Assembly (NCBI RefSeq): GCF_004363695.1
Contig: NZ_SNZC01000003.1
Span: 248,001-312,000 of the forward strand
Direction: 5' to 3'
Source: Flavobacterium cheniae
Lineage (GTDB): Bacteria; Bacteroidota; Bacteroidia; Flavobacteriales; Flavobacteriaceae
DNA: 64,000 bases
Made by a program: the position numbers and the translations under genes
Shown: positions 25,443 through 34,145 of the stretch, in pieces
How positions within the stretch are numbered: the first letter of the stretch is position 1
How the letters are laid out: the number at the start of each line of letters is the position of its first letter
The notes under the pieces: generated by a model
The model's database searches: none
What the model saw: only the letters and a program-made list of their open reading frames with translations
Told to the model about the DNA's origin: nothing

Positions 25443-26576
25443 ATGAAAATACTTTATTTCTATCCCGAAAATCCAGCCGCTTCTATTCAAGGAAATAATG
25501 CCAGAGCATTTGCTTTACTTCAATATTTCAAAAGTAAGAATCATAAAATTGATTATGTAGGAATTGCTTCAAAATCATTTTCTGAAGTTGATTTAGAATC
25601 AATTAAAAATGCTGATTTGATAGAAAATGGCTTTCTTTTGAGAGAAGACAAACCTATTTCTAAAACTTTATCTTACTTATTTACCTATGCAATTCCAAAT
25701 AAATTAAAAGGAAGAATTAGAGATTTTGATAGAACTAGATTTGGTCATAAAGAACAGTTTTTAAAAATTTTGAAAGACTACCAATATGATTACATTATTA
25801 TTTCGTATGCTTATTGGGCTGAATTAATTAAAGAAAATAAATATTTAAAGAATGCTAAGTTAATAATTGATACTCATGATTTTTTGACTTCACAGTTTCA
25901 AAATCAAAAGCGATTTAATTTGGGTAAGTATTTTAATAAAGAAATTGAATTGTTGAATTTATTTCAAAAAGTTTGGGTCATTTCTTCAGATGAAAATTAT
26001 GTGTTTTCGCAATTTGTTTCAAGTGAAGTAATCACAATTCCTCATGCTTTGCAAGCTAAATTTCAATTGAATAGCGCTAAAAAATATGATTTGGTTTATG
26101 TTGCTAGTAGTAATGAGCATAATGTGAAATCAGTAAAATGGTTTTTTGAAGAAGTTTATCCTAAATTAAATCATAATCTGTCCATTTGCGTTGTTGGAAA
26201 GATAAATGATCATATTCCAGAACTTCCAAATGTGACTAAAATGCATTTTGTTGAAGATTTAAATCGAGTTTATAGTGAATCAAGAGTAGCAATTTGTCCA
26301 ATGTTATCTGGTTCTGGACTTAAAATAAAGGTTGTTGAAGCACTTTCTTTTGGTTTGCCTGTTGTTTGTAATCCAAGAGGAATTGATGGATTAATAAATA
26401 AAACTAACAATGGTTGTTTAGTAACCGAAGACGCTACAACTTTTTCAAAATATATTGAACAACTACTAACGGATAAAAGCTTTTACCAGCAACAACAAAC
26501 GTTGTCTGAAAATTTCTTTGTCAATTATTTATCAGTAGAATCGGTTTATTTAGAGTTAGATAAGGTTTTTAAATAG
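25443..26576 (+). CDS. Glycosyltransferase family 4-like
   Basis: 377 aa GT-B fold. MKILYFYPENPAASIQGNNARAF at the start, middle DTHDFLTSQFQ and the C-terminal ICPMLSGSGLKIKVVEALSFGLPVV with the conserved E of the nucleotide-sugar site, followed by GIDGL. It faces the cytoplasm. Its stop codon overlaps the convergent stop of the next gene by 8 bp. The acceptor is unknown. Confidence 0.85.
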   Translation: MKILYFYPENPAASIQGNNARAFALLQYFKSKNHKIDYVGIASKSFSEVDLESIKNADLIENGFLLREDKPISKTLSYLFTYAIPNKLKGRIRDFDRTRFGHKEQFLKILKDYQYDYIIISYAYWAELIKENKYLKNAKLIIDTHDFLTSQFQNQKRFNLGKYFNKEIELLNLFQKVWVISSDENYVFSQFVSSEVITIPHALQAKFQLNSAKKYDLVYVASSNEHNVKSVKWFFEEVYPKLNHNLSICVVGKINDHIPELPNVTKMHFVEDLNRVYSESRVAICPMLSGSGLKIKVVEALSFGLPVVCNPRGIDGLINKTNNGCLVTEDATTFSKYIEQLLTDKSFYQQQQTLSENFFVNYLSVESVYLELDKVFK

Positions 26577-27642
26577 ATTGAATTACATTTCGCAAATGTT
26601 CTTTTGAAAATGGTTTTAAACTATCCTCACTGGCATTGCTTAATTTTTGCCAAAGTTCTTCATTTTGATAAAGTTCAATAATTTTAGCAGCAAATTCACT
26701 AGAATCATTTGTTATGATCGCATGATGATTATTTGTTAAATTCATTCCTTCTGCGCCAATGTCTGTTGTGATAACGGGTAAATAATATTCAAATGCTTGA
26801 CCAATTTTGCCTTTAACTCCGGCACCATATCGCAAAGGAGCCACCATTAATTTACTATTTAAAAAATAAGATGCTACATTTGGAACATATCCTAAAAATT
26901 CAAACATAGGATGCGAAATTCCTTTGATTTCTTCAGCAACATCTCCAATAATTTGCACTTTTATGTCCTTATTAGTTTTCCAAACTTTAGGCATAACTTC
27001 ATTGTAAAGAAAGTAAATAGCATCAATATTTGGGGTATGTTTTGAACCAATAAATAAAATATTTTGTCTTTGGTTAAAAGTTGGAATTTCAGCTTTGCTA
27101 ACTTTTGGATAATGAATATTTGAAATAGTAATTACTTTTTCTGGTGATACATATTTACTAATTAACTCTTTTTCTTTCTCAGAAATTGCAACAACAATTG
27201 AGGCTTTCTTGATTAATTTAGTTTCAATTTTTTTGTATTTGAAATACCTTTTATAATCCGAAATTTTAAATGGATTTAATAATAGTGATCTTTTATATCT
27301 TAAAAAATGAACATCTACCATATCATAGATGATTTTTGATTTAGGTGAATGCTGAGAAACAAAATTCAGGTTTTTTTTAAATGAATTCGGACCATTAAAC
27401 CAAACAAAGCCAACATCTTTTAAAGTTTGAATTTTCTCAATTTCTGAAACATTTAAAATTGTAACACCAATCTCGGAGAAATATTTCCAATATTTACTAC
27501 TTGAATTGTTTTCATTAGTAAGAAAATAGCATTCAAAATTAGCATTAAGAAACTCTTCAATAATCTCTTTTAATCGATTTGCTCCTGAATCTTTATCGTA
27601 TGTAGGAAGACTGTTACTAACAAAAACAATACTTTTTTTCAT
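26569..27642 (-). CDS. Glycosyltransferase family 4-like
   Basis: 357 aa from the ATG at 27642. The longer frame to 27717 would overlap the GT2 gene upstream (stop 27654), and the 25 extra residues are unlike a glycosyltransferase start, so I use 27642 (MKKSIVFVSNSLPTYDKDSGANRL). GT-B fold: VAPLRYGAGVKGKIGQAFEYYLPVITTDIGAEGM is the sugar-nucleotide loop with E of EYYLP. It is 11 bp after the GT2 gene, so they form an operon. Confidence 0.85.
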   Translation of the reverse strand: MKKSIVFVSNSLPTYDKDSGANRLKEIIEEFLNANFECYFLTNENNSSSKYWKYFSEIGVTILNVSEIEKIQTLKDVGFVWFNGPNSFKKNLNFVSQHSPKSKIIYDMVDVHFLRYKRSLLLNPFKISDYKRYFKYKKIETKLIKKASIVVAISEKEKELISKYVSPEKVITISNIHYPKVSKAEIPTFNQRQNILFIGSKHTPNIDAIYFLYNEVMPKVWKTNKDIKVQIIGDVAEEIKGISHPMFEFLGYVPNVASYFLNSKLMVAPLRYGAGVKGKIGQAFEYYLPVITTDIGAEGMNLTNNHHAIITNDSSEFAAKIIELYQNEELWQKLSNASEDSLKPFSKEHLRNVIQSI

Positions 27643-27653
27643 TTTACTTTTCT

Positions 27654-28550
27654 TTATTTTTTTAGAAGAGAATGATTCAGTTGACCACCTTTTACTAAAA
27701 CCTTGAAAATCTCCCAATATTCAGGTTTGAAAAAACTTCGTATAAAATATTTTACTATGAAAAACAATAAAATTAATTTATGAGCCCACCAACCATAATG
27801 TTTTCTGATTACATAAAGTGTTGAAAGTTTTAATTCGGTCTTTATAGCAATCGATTTTTTTGTACTAGCGCCGTGGAAATGTATAAATTTAGCTTCCGGA
27901 ATTAAATAAGCATATTTGTTGATTTTTAACATTCTTTTGCAAATATCTGTTTCTTCTTGGTATAAGAAAATTTTAGTATCAAATCCTCCAATTTTATCAA
28001 AATCTTCTTTTCTAAATACCATGAAACTTCCGCTAACAAATTGCCCTCTTTTTGGTTTAGAATAGATTTGTTTTCTTTTAGGATATCTTTTTGGGTTTAT
28101 GAATTCTAGAAAATCTCTTCCAAATAGTTCCTTATTCGGAGATGTAAAATGATCAATTGTAGGTAAAAAATCGCCATTTTCTTTAAATGATTGTGGACTA
28201 CAAACCCCATAACTAGGATTTGATTCCATTGCATCAATTAAAATAGAAAAACAATCGTTTTGAAGAATAGTATCATTATTAACAAAGGCTAAAAATTTTC
28301 CTTTAGCTTCAGATGATCCCACTGTATTTCCACCTCCAAAACCACTATTTATTGGGTTTTTAATTAACTTTAAGCGATTGTATTTTTTTATTTGCTCTTC
28401 TAAGTTTTGGAGATCTGTAATTTCAGAACAATTATCAACAAGAATTATTTCATAATTAATGGAATCAGAAATAGTATTTACAATACTCTCTATACAATTT
28501 ATAGTATATTTACTCGTATTGTAGTTAATTATTATTATTGATAAATCCAT
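27654..28550 (-). CDS. Glycosyltransferase family 2 (rhamnosyltransferase-like)
   Basis: 298 aa. IIIINYNTSKYTINCIESIV at the start, EIILVDNCSE, NSGFGGGNTVGSSEAKGKFLAFVNNDT (NxGFGxGxN and the NND variant of DXD), GGFDTKIFLYQEETDICKRM and a C-terminal amphipathic membrane-binding stretch (ILLFFIVKYFIRSFF). This is the pattern of WbbL-type rhamnosyltransferases. It leads the pair with the downstream family-4 gene. Confidence 0.87.
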   Translation of the reverse strand: MDLSIIIINYNTSKYTINCIESIVNTISDSINYEIILVDNCSEITDLQNLEEQIKKYNRLKLIKNPINSGFGGGNTVGSSEAKGKFLAFVNNDTILQNDCFSILIDAMESNPSYGVCSPQSFKENGDFLPTIDHFTSPNKELFGRDFLEFINPKRYPKRKQIYSKPKRGQFVSGSFMVFRKEDFDKIGGFDTKIFLYQEETDICKRMLKINKYAYLIPEAKFIHFHGASTKKSIAIKTELKLSTLYVIRKHYGWWAHKLILLFFIVKYFIRSFFKPEYWEIFKVLVKGGQLNHSLLKK

Positions 28551-28655
28551 TCGTTGTTTACTATCGTAAGTTAAATAAAATGCAATTTTTTTATTTTAAT
28601 TTTTAATTTATATAATTTTACAAAATCAATCAATCAAAATAAAAAATCAAATTCA

Positions 28656-29762
28656 ATGAAAATATTACATATATCTGGAGCAAAAGGATGGGGCGGCAAT
28701 GAGCAACAGATGATGTATATTTTACCCGAATTAGCAAAAAATGAAGTTGAAAATTTAGTTTTTGGTATTGAAGATTCGGTATTAGAAAGTCAATGTGCTA
28801 AAAAATCAATCTCGTTTATTGGAGTCAAAGATAGAAAATTAAATAAACCAAGAAACTTTTCTTTATTAAAGAATGTAATTCATGATTTTCGTCCTGATAT
28901 AATCCATTTACATACAAGTGATTCCTTAACATTTTACGTAATTGCAAAAATTTTATTTGGTATTAAACCCAAAACGGTTTTTTCTAAAAAAGGGATGGGA
29001 ACAAGTAGTAGCTTCTTGAGTAATTTAAAATATAATTTTAAAGGACTATCTTCAATTATTTGTGTTTCTAATTCGGTAAAAAGGGATTTAGGTAAAATCT
29101 TAAACGAAAAAGCAAAAAGCAAAACTGTAGTAGTTCACGATTGTGTTTCTTTAGAAATATTGAATCTGAAATCAGTTTTAGATTTAAAAGAAACATATAA
29201 AATTGATTCAGAGCTTAAGGTTGTTGGCAATATCGCCAATCATTCCAATGCAAAAGATTTACCAACGTTCATAAATGTTGTTGACGAAGTGGTTAATAAT
29301 CTTAACCGAAAAGATATTAAGTTTATCCAAATAGGTGAATTCACAAAAAATACGCCTGAATTGAAACAACTAGTCAAAGATAAAGGATTGGAAGATGCAA
29401 TAATCTTCACAGATAAAATCGAAAATGCTTCTTCATTAGTACCACAATTTGACGCTTTTTTGATGACTTCACAAAGGGAAGGTGGCCCAACATCTGTTTT
29501 AGAAGCCATGCTACTAGGAACACCCGTAGTTTCAACTCAAGTTGGAGTGGTTCCAGATGTTATTCAAGACGGAAAAAATGGTTTTATTGCTCCAGTGAAA
29601 GATTTCAAGCAATTGGCTGCTAAAGTTTTAACTCTTTTAGATAATGAAAGCTTAAAATCTGAGTTTGTTGTAAAAAGTAAAGCAATCATTCAAAATGATT
29701 TCAATGCTGAAAATATTGCTAAGCAAACCAAAGAGGAATACCTTAGAGTGATGAAATTATAA
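28656..29762 (+). CDS. Glycosyltransferase family 4
   Basis: 368 aa GT-B fold. KILHISGAKGWGGNEQQMMYIL at the N-terminus, FVIHLHTSDS-type DxxH stretch, VSNSVKRDL, and the C-terminal FLMTSQREGGPTSVLEAMLLGTPVVSTQVGVVPDVI with the E-x7-E motif. It follows a divergent AT-rich gap. Its stop overlaps the next, convergent gene by 6 bp. The donor sugar is unknown. Confidence 0.87.
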   Translation: MKILHISGAKGWGGNEQQMMYILPELAKNEVENLVFGIEDSVLESQCAKKSISFIGVKDRKLNKPRNFSLLKNVIHDFRPDIIHLHTSDSLTFYVIAKILFGIKPKTVFSKKGMGTSSSFLSNLKYNFKGLSSIICVSNSVKRDLGKILNEKAKSKTVVVHDCVSLEILNLKSVLDLKETYKIDSELKVVGNIANHSNAKDLPTFINVVDEVVNNLNRKDIKFIQIGEFTKNTPELKQLVKDKGLEDAIIFTDKIENASSLVPQFDAFLMTSQREGGPTSVLEAMLLGTPVVSTQVGVVPDVIQDGKNGFIAPVKDFKQLAAKVLTLLDNESLKSEFVVKSKAIIQNDFNAENIAKQTKEEYLRVMKL

Positions 29763-30554
29763 ATACTGATTTACACCTTTTTCAACAAAAGTTATCTTTT
29801 TCTCTCTTACTTCATCTTCAATAGCATTGTTTAAATGAATGTGACTTTTGTCTTGTTCTTTATGGTAGATATGATAAGCAATTCCAACATTTTTTAATCG
29901 TTTCCCTTGAATTCCGATATTGTGAATGCGTTGAATTAACTCAGAATCATCAACTCCCCAACCTACTAAACCTTCATTAAAACCATTTACTTTAATGAAA
30001 TCTTCTTTCCAAAACGACATGTTACAACCTCTAAGTTTAGAAGAACGTTTGTCGTGAAGTTTAGCAGAATTCATAAAAAATGGAATTCGTAATGTTCTTC
30101 CACGTTTTTTAATTCCTTTGGAAAAGAAATGAAACGAAGTAGTTTTGTTCTTGAAAATACTTTCTAAAATCGATTTTTGAATATTAACTCGTGAACCAAA
30201 TAAATAAACTCCTTTTTCAGCATAAGTTAAATGATCTTTTACAAAATCAGGATGCATAATGATATCGCCATCAATTTCTACGATGTATTCGTATTTAGCT
30301 TGTGCAATGGCTTTATTCATGATTTTTGGCTTTTGATTGCCATTATCTTCATGCCAAACGTGAATTAACGGAATAGGAAATGATTTTTGAAAACGTTCAA
30401 TCAACAAACGAGTTTCCTCTTTTGAACCATCATCAGCAACAATTACTTCATTGGGTAAAACTGTTTGTTTAGTAATGCTTAAAAGCAATAGTTCAAGCGC
30501 TTCGGGCCAGTTATAAGTTGGTGTAACTAAGGAACATTTTGGTAATTCTTTCAT
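29757..30554 (-). CDS. Glycosyltransferase family 2, paralogue A flanking the kinase gene
   Basis: 265 aa. SLVTPTYNWPEALELLLLSI, EVIVADDGSKEETRLL, VWHEDNGNQKPKIMNKAI, IVEIDGDIIMHPDF (DGD, the DXD variant), and C-terminal RGCNMSFWKEDFIKVNGFNE and GWGVDDSELIQRIHNIGIQG with a Glyco_transf_7C-type block. It is clearly related to the gene at 31424 on the other strand, and the two flank the LPS kinase-like gene. They probably act on neighbouring sugars in the core glycan. Confidence 0.87.
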   Translation of the reverse strand: MKELPKCSLVTPTYNWPEALELLLLSITKQTVLPNEVIVADDGSKEETRLLIERFQKSFPIPLIHVWHEDNGNQKPKIMNKAIAQAKYEYIVEIDGDIIMHPDFVKDHLTYAEKGVYLFGSRVNIQKSILESIFKNKTTSFHFFSKGIKKRGRTLRIPFFMNSAKLHDKRSSKLRGCNMSFWKEDFIKVNGFNEGLVGWGVDDSELIQRIHNIGIQGKRLKNVGIAYHIYHKEQDKSHIHLNNAIEDEVREKKITFVEKGVNQYL

Positions 30555-30591
30555 ATTCGTTTGCTAAAATCATGTAAAAATATTCAATAAA

Positions 30592-30622
30592 TTGGAATTA
30601 TAACCAACAATAGCTACTTTTG
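30592..30622 (+). promoter_or_regulatory. Promoter of the LPS-kinase-like gene
   Basis: TTG (30592-30594), 20-bp spacer and TACTTTTG (30615-30622), a perfect Bacteroidota promoter. The predicted start lies about 6 bp before the ATG at 30635, giving a nearly leaderless mRNA. The TTG at 30620 sits in the -7 box, so it is not a start codon. Confidence 0.65.
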
Positions 30623-30634
30623 AATAAAAAAAAC

Positions 30635-31399
30635 ATGCTAGCGCAGTATCATCCTAACTTCTCAAAATATAAAACTCAAATCGAAAATTGCATTACCCAT
30701 TTTGCATCATCTGGAAAAGATTTTGTTATTGGAAAACGAAATGCAATTAAACTTTTTGAATTGGGAAATGAAGTGATTAGCATCAAATCGTTCAAGAAAC
30801 CTAACATCATTAATAAAATTGCTTATCGCTATTTTAGAAAATCAAAAGCGCGTCGTTCTTTCGAGTTTGCTTCTAAATTGATGGAAATGCAAATTGGTAC
30901 GCCACAACCAGTAGCTTTTTTTGAAAATTATGATTTTATCGGATTAAAAGAAAGTTACTACGCATGCGAACATTTAGAGGATGTATTTGAATTTAGAGAA
31001 ATTGTTCAAAATGAAGCTTTTGAAAATAGAGATTTTATCATTCGAAAGTTTACCCAATTTACCTTTGAAATGCATCAAAAAGGCATTGAGTTTTTAGATC
31101 ATTCACCAGGAAATACCTTAATTCGTAAAAATACTGACGGAAGTTATTCCTTTTTTCTAGTGGATTTGAACCGAATGAAATTTCATGAAACTATCGATTT
31201 TCAAACCCGAATGAAGAATTTATCGAAAATCACACACAAGAAAGACATGATTGCAGTGATGAGTAATGAATACGCAAAACTTTCAAACGGTGACGAAACT
31301 ACTATTTTTGAAACCATGTGGGGATTAACGGCCGATTTTCAATATCGCTTTCACCGAAAAAAAAGAATCAAAAAGAAATTAAAGTTCTGGAAAAAGTAG
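30635..31399 (+). CDS. Lipopolysaccharide kinase (InaA/KdkA) family protein
   Basis: 254 aa from the ATG at 30635. The N-terminal half lacks a classic P-loop, but the kinase-like C-lobe shows HQKGIEFLDHSPGNTLIRK (the H-x-D/H-SPGN catalytic loop of the Kdo kinase/RfaP-like fold) followed by FFLVDLNRMKF (metal-binding D). Family members phosphorylate sugars of lipid A-core. The basic tail (RFHRKKRIKKKLKFWKK) may contact membrane. It lies between two GT2 paralogues on opposite strands. I infer a role in phosphorylating core glycan, perhaps on Kdo. Confidence 0.8.
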   Translation: MLAQYHPNFSKYKTQIENCITHFASSGKDFVIGKRNAIKLFELGNEVISIKSFKKPNIINKIAYRYFRKSKARRSFEFASKLMEMQIGTPQPVAFFENYDFIGLKESYYACEHLEDVFEFREIVQNEAFENRDFIIRKFTQFTFEMHQKGIEFLDHSPGNTLIRKNTDGSYSFFLVDLNRMKFHETIDFQTRMKNLSKITHKKDMIAVMSNEYAKLSNGDETTIFETMWGLTADFQYRFHRKKRIKKKLKFWKK

Positions 31400-31423
31400 T
31401 ATTTTTCACTTTTAATTCTTTGC

Positions 31424-32245
31424 ATGAAATTATCGGTAATTATCACCACTTACAATTCGGAAGAATGGCTTCAAAAAGTGCTTGTTGGATACAGCGTCCA
31501 AACTGAGCCAGACTTTGAGGTTGTTATTGCCGATGATGGTTCTACCGAAAAAACAAAAACAATAATTGAATATTTTCAAAGCCAATTTAAGTTTCCAATT
31601 GTTCATGTTTGGCAAGAAGATAATGGTTTTCAGAAATGTAAAATCTTAAATAAAGCTATCTTAAAAACCAATTCCGATTATTTACTTTTTACCGATGGCG
31701 ATTGTATTCCACGAAAAGATTTTGTTGCCCAACATTTAAAGCACCAAGAAGAAGGCTATTTTCTTTCAGGAGGCTATTTTAAATTACCAAGGGAAACGTC
31801 TCTGAAAATTTCATTAGAAAATATCCAAAAGCAAGATTGTTTTTCTATTTCTTGGTTGATAAAAAATGGAGTTTCTAAGACTTTTAAATTATCAAAACTG
31901 ACCAAGATTTCACTTTTTGCGGCTTTCATGAATTGGTTAACACCTACAAAACGAACTTTTAACGGTCACAATACATCTTGCTTTAAGAAAGATTTAATTG
32001 CGGTGAATGGTTTTAACGAAGAAATGCAATACGGTGGTTTGGATAGAGAAGTTGGCGAACGTTTGTTCAACTTCGGAATTTTATCCAAGCAAATTCGTTA
32101 CAGTGCTGTTTGTTTGCATTTAGACCACAAAAGAGGTTACGCAACGCCAGAAACTTGGGAGAAAAACAATACCATTCGTAATTTCAATAAAAAACACAAT
32201 GTGACTTTTATTGAAAATGGTTTGTCAAAATATATCAGCGAATAA
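31424..32245 (+). CDS. Glycosyltransferase family 2, paralogue B flanking the kinase gene
   Basis: 273 aa, starting 24 bp after the kinase gene. LSVIITTYNSEEWLQKVLVG, EVVIADDGSTEKTKTI, VWQEDNGFQKCKILNKAI, LLFTDGDCIPRKDF (DGD) and NGHNTSCFKKDLIAVNGFNE, YGGLDREVGERLFN. It aligns block for block with the gene at 29757-30554 on the other strand, including the NGxxxxK-IxNKAI spacing. The stop overlaps the convergent GT9 gene by 11 bp. Confidence 0.88.
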   Translation: MKLSVIITTYNSEEWLQKVLVGYSVQTEPDFEVVIADDGSTEKTKTIIEYFQSQFKFPIVHVWQEDNGFQKCKILNKAILKTNSDYLLFTDGDCIPRKDFVAQHLKHQEEGYFLSGGYFKLPRETSLKISLENIQKQDCFSISWLIKNGVSKTFKLSKLTKISLFAAFMNWLTPTKRTFNGHNTSCFKKDLIAVNGFNEEMQYGGLDREVGERLFNFGILSKQIRYSAVCLHLDHKRGYATPETWEKNNTIRNFNKKHNVTFIENGLSKYISE

Positions 32246-33296
32246 TCTCAAAAAAATCTTTCAATTTCTCTTTAATTAAGGCAATCGGATATTCTTCAAA
32301 ATATTTGAATGTATTTTCTTTGATGTATTTCTCGTCAACTTCGGTATAAATTTCTGGTTTCAAATCTTTTAAATGGATTGAGATGTTTTTCTCATCTTCA
32401 AAAATTTGCCATGTTTCTTTATCTACACTTGGTGAAAACAGCGAAAACGTAGGAATAAATAGTGCTTTTGCCATATTTACACTTCCGCCTTCGTTGCCAA
32501 TTAAAGCATCACATTGCGACATTAAACCTAAAAACGAACGTAAATCATTGGCATACAAATCAAAATAAATGCGTTGTTGTGTTTCGGGTTGACACAAATC
32601 GAAGATTTTTTGAGCGTCTTCTTTTTGTTTCGGAATATAGTTGAAAAGTAAATTCGCATCAGTTGTTTGAACTGTAAAATCTAACAATTCCGCCATTTTT
32701 TCAAACGGATAGGTTTTGTACCATTCGCTACCTAAAATCCCAATCATAAAAGTGGGCTTGTCTGTTTTTAATGGGAATTTTGATAGTATTTCCTTTGCTT
32801 GATTAATTTCCGAATCCGTTAAAAAAACTTTCGGTTTATAATCGGTAATTTCTTCCTCAATAAGTGGTTTTAGTAAACGTAAACGATTTATAATTGCCAA
32901 TCCAATATCCGATTTAGTTCCGTTTTTTAAGCGTTCAATATTATAGTTGTAAAAAATATTGGAGTAGCCTTTCTTATATGAAATTTTATATTTTGCGCCA
33001 GAAAATAGTGTGATTAAATTGGTTTCCAACTTACTGTAAGCATCAATTACCGCATCATATTTGGTACTTCTAATTTTGAAAATAAATTGAAAAAGTGAAA
33101 GATAGTTTTTTCGCACTTTTTCTTCCAAAACAATAATATTGTCAATATTTGGATTGTTTTTTAGTACATCAACACAATTGGCGTAGCACATGTAGTCCAC
33201 TTGCGCATTCGGATATTTTTGCTTCAAATTATTGGATAAAATAGTTGAGGTAAGTACGTCTCCAATTCGCTTTTGTTGTATGACTAAAATTTTCAT
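32235..33296 (-). CDS. Glycosyltransferase family 9 (heptosyltransferase-like)
   Basis: 353 aa. GT-B fold: KILVIQQKRIGDVLTSTILSNNLKQKYPNAQVDYMCY at the N-terminus (the usual GDxxL-T block), and the C-terminal CDALIGNEGGSVNMAKALFIPTFSLFSP with the GNEGG variant of the heptosyltransferase D/N-S/E-G-xx-H loop. Family members transfer heptose or related sugars to the inner LPS core. In Bacteroidota the acceptor and donor may differ. Its stop overlaps the GT2 stop at 32245. Confidence 0.87.
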   Translation of the reverse strand: MKILVIQQKRIGDVLTSTILSNNLKQKYPNAQVDYMCYANCVDVLKNNPNIDNIIVLEEKVRKNYLSLFQFIFKIRSTKYDAVIDAYSKLETNLITLFSGAKYKISYKKGYSNIFYNYNIERLKNGTKSDIGLAIINRLRLLKPLIEEEITDYKPKVFLTDSEINQAKEILSKFPLKTDKPTFMIGILGSEWYKTYPFEKMAELLDFTVQTTDANLLFNYIPKQKEDAQKIFDLCQPETQQRIYFDLYANDLRSFLGLMSQCDALIGNEGGSVNMAKALFIPTFSLFSPSVDKETWQIFEDEKNISIHLKDLKPEIYTEVDEKYIKENTFKYFEEYPIALIKEKLKDFFEIIR

Positions 33297-33337
33297 TTTT
33301 GATAAATTATTTGGCTAAAATACACTGATTTTGAAAC

Positions 33338-33367
33338 TTTGCCAACAAAATAATTTGATTACTTTTG
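33338..33367 (+). promoter_or_regulatory. Promoter of the WaaE-like glycosyltransferase
   Basis: TTTG (33338-33341), 18-bp spacer and TACTTTTG (33360-33367) match the Bacteroidota consensus exactly. The start is expected about 10 bp before the ATG at 33384. Confidence 0.7.
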
Positions 33368-33383
33368 TGAAAATTCAATTTTT

Positions 33384-34145
33384 ATGGCAATTAGCGGTTT
33401 AGTCATTACTTATAATGAAGAAAAAAATATTGGAAAATGCATCGATGCTTTGTTTGAAGTGTGCGATGAAGTAATCATTGTTGATTCGTTAAGTGTTGAT
33501 AATACAGTGAAAATTGCCGAAGAAAAAGGAGCAAAAGTTGTTTCTCAAAAGTTTCTTGGCGATGGACCACAACGCACGCACGGATTGCCATTTTGCAAAA
33601 ACGATTGGATTTTAAATTTAGATGCAGACGAATTTTTAGATAAAGATTCCAAAGAATTTATCTTAAAAGGAAAGTATTTAGAAGGAAATTACGATGCTTT
33701 TTCGTTTCGAGTTAAAAACTTTTTAGCTGATGAATTGATTGATTTTTCAGGTTGGTATCCCGATCATAAAGTGCGTTTTTTTAATAAGAAAACAGCGAAA
33801 CCTTCAGAAGCTAAAGTGCATCAAAAAATAGAAACAACTAACGAGAAAAAGGTAGCCGTTCACATTTTACACTACGGCTGGGAATCTTTTGAGCAAATTA
33901 TCGCAAAGAAAAACCAATATTCTACTTGGCATGCGCAACAACTTTTTGACCAGGGAAAAAGAGTAGGAGCAATGAAGCCTGTAATTAATGGTTTAACCGC
34001 TTTTGTAAGATGTTATTTCTTCAAAAAAGGAATTTTCAATGGAATTGACGGCATCACAATAGCCTTAATTCAAGGGTTTTTCTCGCACATGAAATACGCC
34101 AAACTGCTGAAATTACAACGCCAAGAAAAATTATTGAAGCGTTAA
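33384..34145 (+). CDS. Glycosyltransferase family 2 (WaaE/KdtX-like beta-1,4-glucosyltransferase)
   Basis: 253 aa. MAISGLVITYNEEKNIGKCIDALFEVCDEVIIVDSLSVDNTVKIAEEKGA, DWILNLDADEFLD and the family-specific WYPDHKVRFFNKKTAKPSEAKVHQKIE. This is the pattern of LPS core glucosyltransferases of the WaaE/KdtX type. The C-terminus is basic and amphipathic, suggesting membrane contact. The last 15 bases overlap the 3' end of the LTA-synthase-like gene on the other strand. Confidence 0.88.
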   Translation: MAISGLVITYNEEKNIGKCIDALFEVCDEVIIVDSLSVDNTVKIAEEKGAKVVSQKFLGDGPQRTHGLPFCKNDWILNLDADEFLDKDSKEFILKGKYLEGNYDAFSFRVKNFLADELIDFSGWYPDHKVRFFNKKTAKPSEAKVHQKIETTNEKKVAVHILHYGWESFEQIIAKKNQYSTWHAQQLFDQGKRVGAMKPVINGLTAFVRCYFFKKGIFNGIDGITIALIQGFFSHMKYAKLLKLQRQEKLLKR

